Origin: Gemmatimonadota bacterium
GTDB taxonomy: Bacteria; Gemmatimonadota; Gemmatimonadetes; Longimicrobiales; Longimicrobiaceae
Reading direction: 5' to 3'
Length of the DNA stretch: 8,849 nucleotides
NCBI GenBank assembly: GCA_019240375.1
Contig: JAFAYN010000559.1
Coordinates: 1-8,849, forward strand
Shown here one piece after another: positions 7,565 to 8,849 of this stretch. The notes below the pieces were generated by a model. It was not told the DNA's origin. It saw only the letters and a program-made list of their open reading frames with translations, and made no database searches. How positions within the stretch are numbered: position 1 is the first letter of the stretch; every line of letters begins with the position of its first letter. Both the position numbers and the translations under genes were made by a program.

Positions 7565-7586
7565 GGGTCGGACGGACTGGTATCCT
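7558..7586 (+). promoter_or_regulatory. Promoter of the 149-aa protein / DyP unit
   Basis: TTGCTC (7558-7563), a 17-nt spacer and TATCCT (7581-7586), with an extended -10 TGG just before it. The expected start is near 7593, giving a leader of about 90 nt before the ATG at 7685. The 244-bp gap 7441-7684 thus holds two divergent promoters and no additional gene. Confidence 0.6.
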
Positions 7587-7670
7587 GTTGCCGGATCGTG
7601 CAGCGGACGGCGCGAAAATCCCGTTCCCGCTCGCGGTCCTTCCCGCTCCTCCCCCATTTCCATCCAGTCC

Positions 7671-7675
7671 GGAGA
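7671..7675 (+). promoter_or_regulatory. Ribosome binding site of the 149-aa protein gene
   Basis: GGAGA lies nine bases before the ATG at 7685 and supports that start over an in-frame upstream ATG within the promoter region at 7463. Confidence 0.55.
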
Positions 7676-7684
7676 CATTCCCCC

Positions 7685-8134
7685 ATGGCGAGTCCGCTGA
7701 CCCTGCTGATGCCCATCATCCCCGGCACCGACCTGACGGTGCTCGCGGCGACGCTGGCGAAGTCCCAGACCGAGATCGACCAGGCGCTCACCTCCATCGG
7801 CACGGTGCACTACGCGCGCTTCCTGCTGCTGGACCGGTCCACGGCCAACCTCCAGCCGGGCGGCACGCCGTCGGACCAGCTGGTGCTGGCGGTGATCACG
7901 GAGTACGACGGCAGCTTCCAGGCGTACATCGGCGACTTCGTCGCGCAGATCGGGCAGGTGTTCGACGCGCTGCTCCATTTCGTGGTGGGAGGCCAGGCGC
8001 TGATCCCCGTGGCGAACAACGTCGCCGCGTTCTCCGCCTTCGTGGCGGCGAACGACGCGTCGCAGCACCAGCCCAACCAGGGGCTGTACCAGGCGTATCC
8101 CCAGACGGTGCAGCAGATCCTGGCCGCCTTCTGA
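7685..8134 (+). CDS. 149-aa protein of unknown function, peroxidase-associated
   Basis: A complete frame with its own promoter and ribosome site. It has no signal peptide or transmembrane segment. It starts with a hydrophobic strand (PLTLLMPIIPG), then a helix, then the motif IGTVHYARFLLLD (38-50), a strand-turn LVLAVITEYDGSF (67-79) and a helix YIGDFVAQIGQVFDALL (81-97). The pattern strand-helix-strand-strand-helix suggests a ferredoxin-like alpha/beta fold, the same general fold as each half of DyP peroxidases and chlorite dismutase-like proteins. I recall this H-x-A-R-F...YDG-S/D-F pattern from uncharacterised proteins but cannot name a family. It lies 61 nt before the DyP gene on the same strand and opposite the catalase-like/CTQ oxidase gene, so an accessory role to peroxide or heme enzymes is plausible inference. 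Confidence 0.75.
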   Translation: MASPLTLLMPIIPGTDLTVLAATLAKSQTEIDQALTSIGTVHYARFLLLDRSTANLQPGGTPSDQLVLAVITEYDGSFQAYIGDFVAQIGQVFDALLHFVVGGQALIPVANNVAAFSAFVAANDASQHQPNQGLYQAYPQTVQQILAAF

Positions 8135-8142
8135 CCGCCGCC

Positions 8143-8168
8143 GGAGCGCCCGCACCGGCGGGCGCTCC
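8143..8168 (+). terminator. Strong hairpin between the 149-aa gene and DyP gene
   Basis: A perfect 11-bp stem, GGAGCGCCCGC (8143-8153) with GCGGGCGCTCC (8158-8168), has the 4-nt loop ACCG and begins 9 nt after the stop codon. It is followed by TCCCCTTCC, a pyrimidine but not U-rich tract. It may act as a partial terminator or as an RNA-stabilising structure that lowers DyP expression relative to the upstream gene. Confidence 0.5.
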
Positions 8169-8195
8169 TCCCCTTCCACGCCCGTCCCTCCCCTC

Positions 8196-8849
8196 ATGAC
8201 GACCCCCGAGATCGACTACGCCGACGTACAGGGCACCATCCTGCGCGGCTACCGCGTGGACCTGGCCCGGCACTTCATCCTCCGTATCACCGACGCCGCG
8301 GCCGCGGGCACCTTCGTCGGGAACCTGGTGAACGGCACCGGAGGCGTGCCGAAGATCACCACGGCACAGCGATGGAGAACCAAGCCGGAGTGCTTCGTCA
8401 ACATCTCCTTCACCGCCCCCGGCCTGGCGGCGCTGGGGGTCCCGCAGGAGCAGCTGCGGACCTTCGACCCGGCCTTCCTGGCGGGCGCCACCAGCGACGC
8501 GGTGGCCTCCGTCGTCGGCGACACCGGCACCAGCGCGCCCGCGAACTGGCTGGGCGGGATCCAGACCTGGCAGGACGCGCACGTGGTGCTCAGCCTGTGG
8601 GTGCACGAGGACCCGGCGGTGCTGGAGCGGGTCTCGGCCCAGCTGCGGGCGGCGTTCGCGGCCGGGATGAGCGAGCTGCTCTTCCACGACGCCACGGCGC
8701 TCCCCGACAACCACGTGCACTTCGGCTACCGCGACAACATCGCGCAGCCCACGGTGCAGGGCGCGCCGCCGCGCAAACGCGACATCCCCGACGACCAGCC
8801 GGTGGTGCCAACGGGCGAGTTCCTGCTGGGCTACCCCAACGCCTCCGGG
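8196..8849 (+). CDS. DyP-type heme peroxidase (3' end outside window)
   Basis: 218 residues are visible and the frame stays open to the edge. The N-terminus has the DyP signature YADVQGTILRGYR (residues 8-20) and ARHFILRI (24-31). The catalytic-loop motif is HFGYRDNIAQPTVQG (175-189). The distal Asp of the GXXDG motif is Asp180, but the final Gly is Asn181. VPTGEFLLGYPN (204-215) is also typical for the family. The proximal heme His and distal Arg lie beyond the window. DyP enzymes use H2O2 to oxidise dyes, phenolics or Mn(II). No Sec or Tat signal is visible, so the enzyme is probably cytoplasmic or encapsulated. No clear ribosome site precedes the ATG at 8196 (the upstream is pyrimidine-rich), so translation may be weak or leader-independent. 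Family call is firm. Confidence 0.88.
   Translation, partial: MTTPEIDYADVQGTILRGYRVDLARHFILRITDAAAAGTFVGNLVNGTGGVPKITTAQRWRTKPECFVNISFTAPGLAALGVPQEQLRTFDPAFLAGATSDAVASVVGDTGTSAPANWLGGIQTWQDAHVVLSLWVHEDPAVLERVSAQLRAAFAAGMSELLFHDATALPDNHVHFGYRDNIAQPTVQGAPPRKRDIPDDQPVVPTGEFLLGYPNASG

Noticed and set aside
7441..7803. Upstream ATG codons for the oxidase gene, extending to 7803
   Set aside because: This would cross its own promoter and the start of the divergent gene, and the extra residues look non-coding.
3372..8199. Several very long + strand open frames opposite the oxidase and flavoprotein genes
   Set aside because: They are composition shadows caused by high GC; they are rich in Arg, His, Gly and Val with no recognisable domain, whereas the minus strand shows clear motifs.
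1..8849. CRISPR arrays, tRNA or rRNA genes, insertion sequences
   Set aside because: No spaced direct repeats, cloverleaf, conserved rRNA segments or transposase motifs were seen on either strand.

Overview
This window is very GC-rich, bacterial and almost fully coding. Lipoprotein and Sec signal peptides, a periplasmic DinB-type protein and the codon bias suggest a Gram-negative, high-GC soil lineage. Gemmatimonadota (Longimicrobium-like) is my best guess, but it is inference from protein style only. I see no tRNA, rRNA, CRISPR array or insertion sequence.

Left part (1-1840, + strand): the 3' portion of a secreted HExxH zinc metalloprotease overlaps by 4 nt (GTGA) with a small predicted lipoprotein. 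A near-perfect, bidirectional hairpin terminator closes this operon.

Middle (1847-3270): a 45-codon minus-strand remnant carries what looks like the first two dozen residues of a LysR regulator, joined in frame to a short tail. It lies divergent to an intact cupin whose metal ligands (H53, H55, Q59, H94) match those of cupin-type (R)-mandelonitrile lyases. A small DinB-fold protein with a Sec signal peptide follows, then a convergent intergenic gap with hairpins.

Right part (3279-8849) is the most interesting region. On the minus strand, a 1018-residue protein (after repair of one apparent 1-nt frameshift) joins an N-terminal heme catalase-like domain to a C-terminal LodA/GoxA-type cysteine tryptophylquinone (CTQ) oxidase. 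It overlaps by 4 nt (GTGA) with a LodB/GoxB-type FAD protein, the presumed maturase that builds the quinone cofactor. Across a 244-bp divergent promoter region, the + strand carries a 149-aa protein of unknown function and then a DyP-type heme peroxidase that runs off the window.

CTQ oxidases release H2O2, while catalase-like and DyP domains use peroxide. The locus therefore reads as one peroxide-handling module: a quinone oxidase with a built-in catalase-like domain, its flavin maturase, and a divergent peroxidase with an accessory protein. Substrates and physiological role cannot be read from the sequence.
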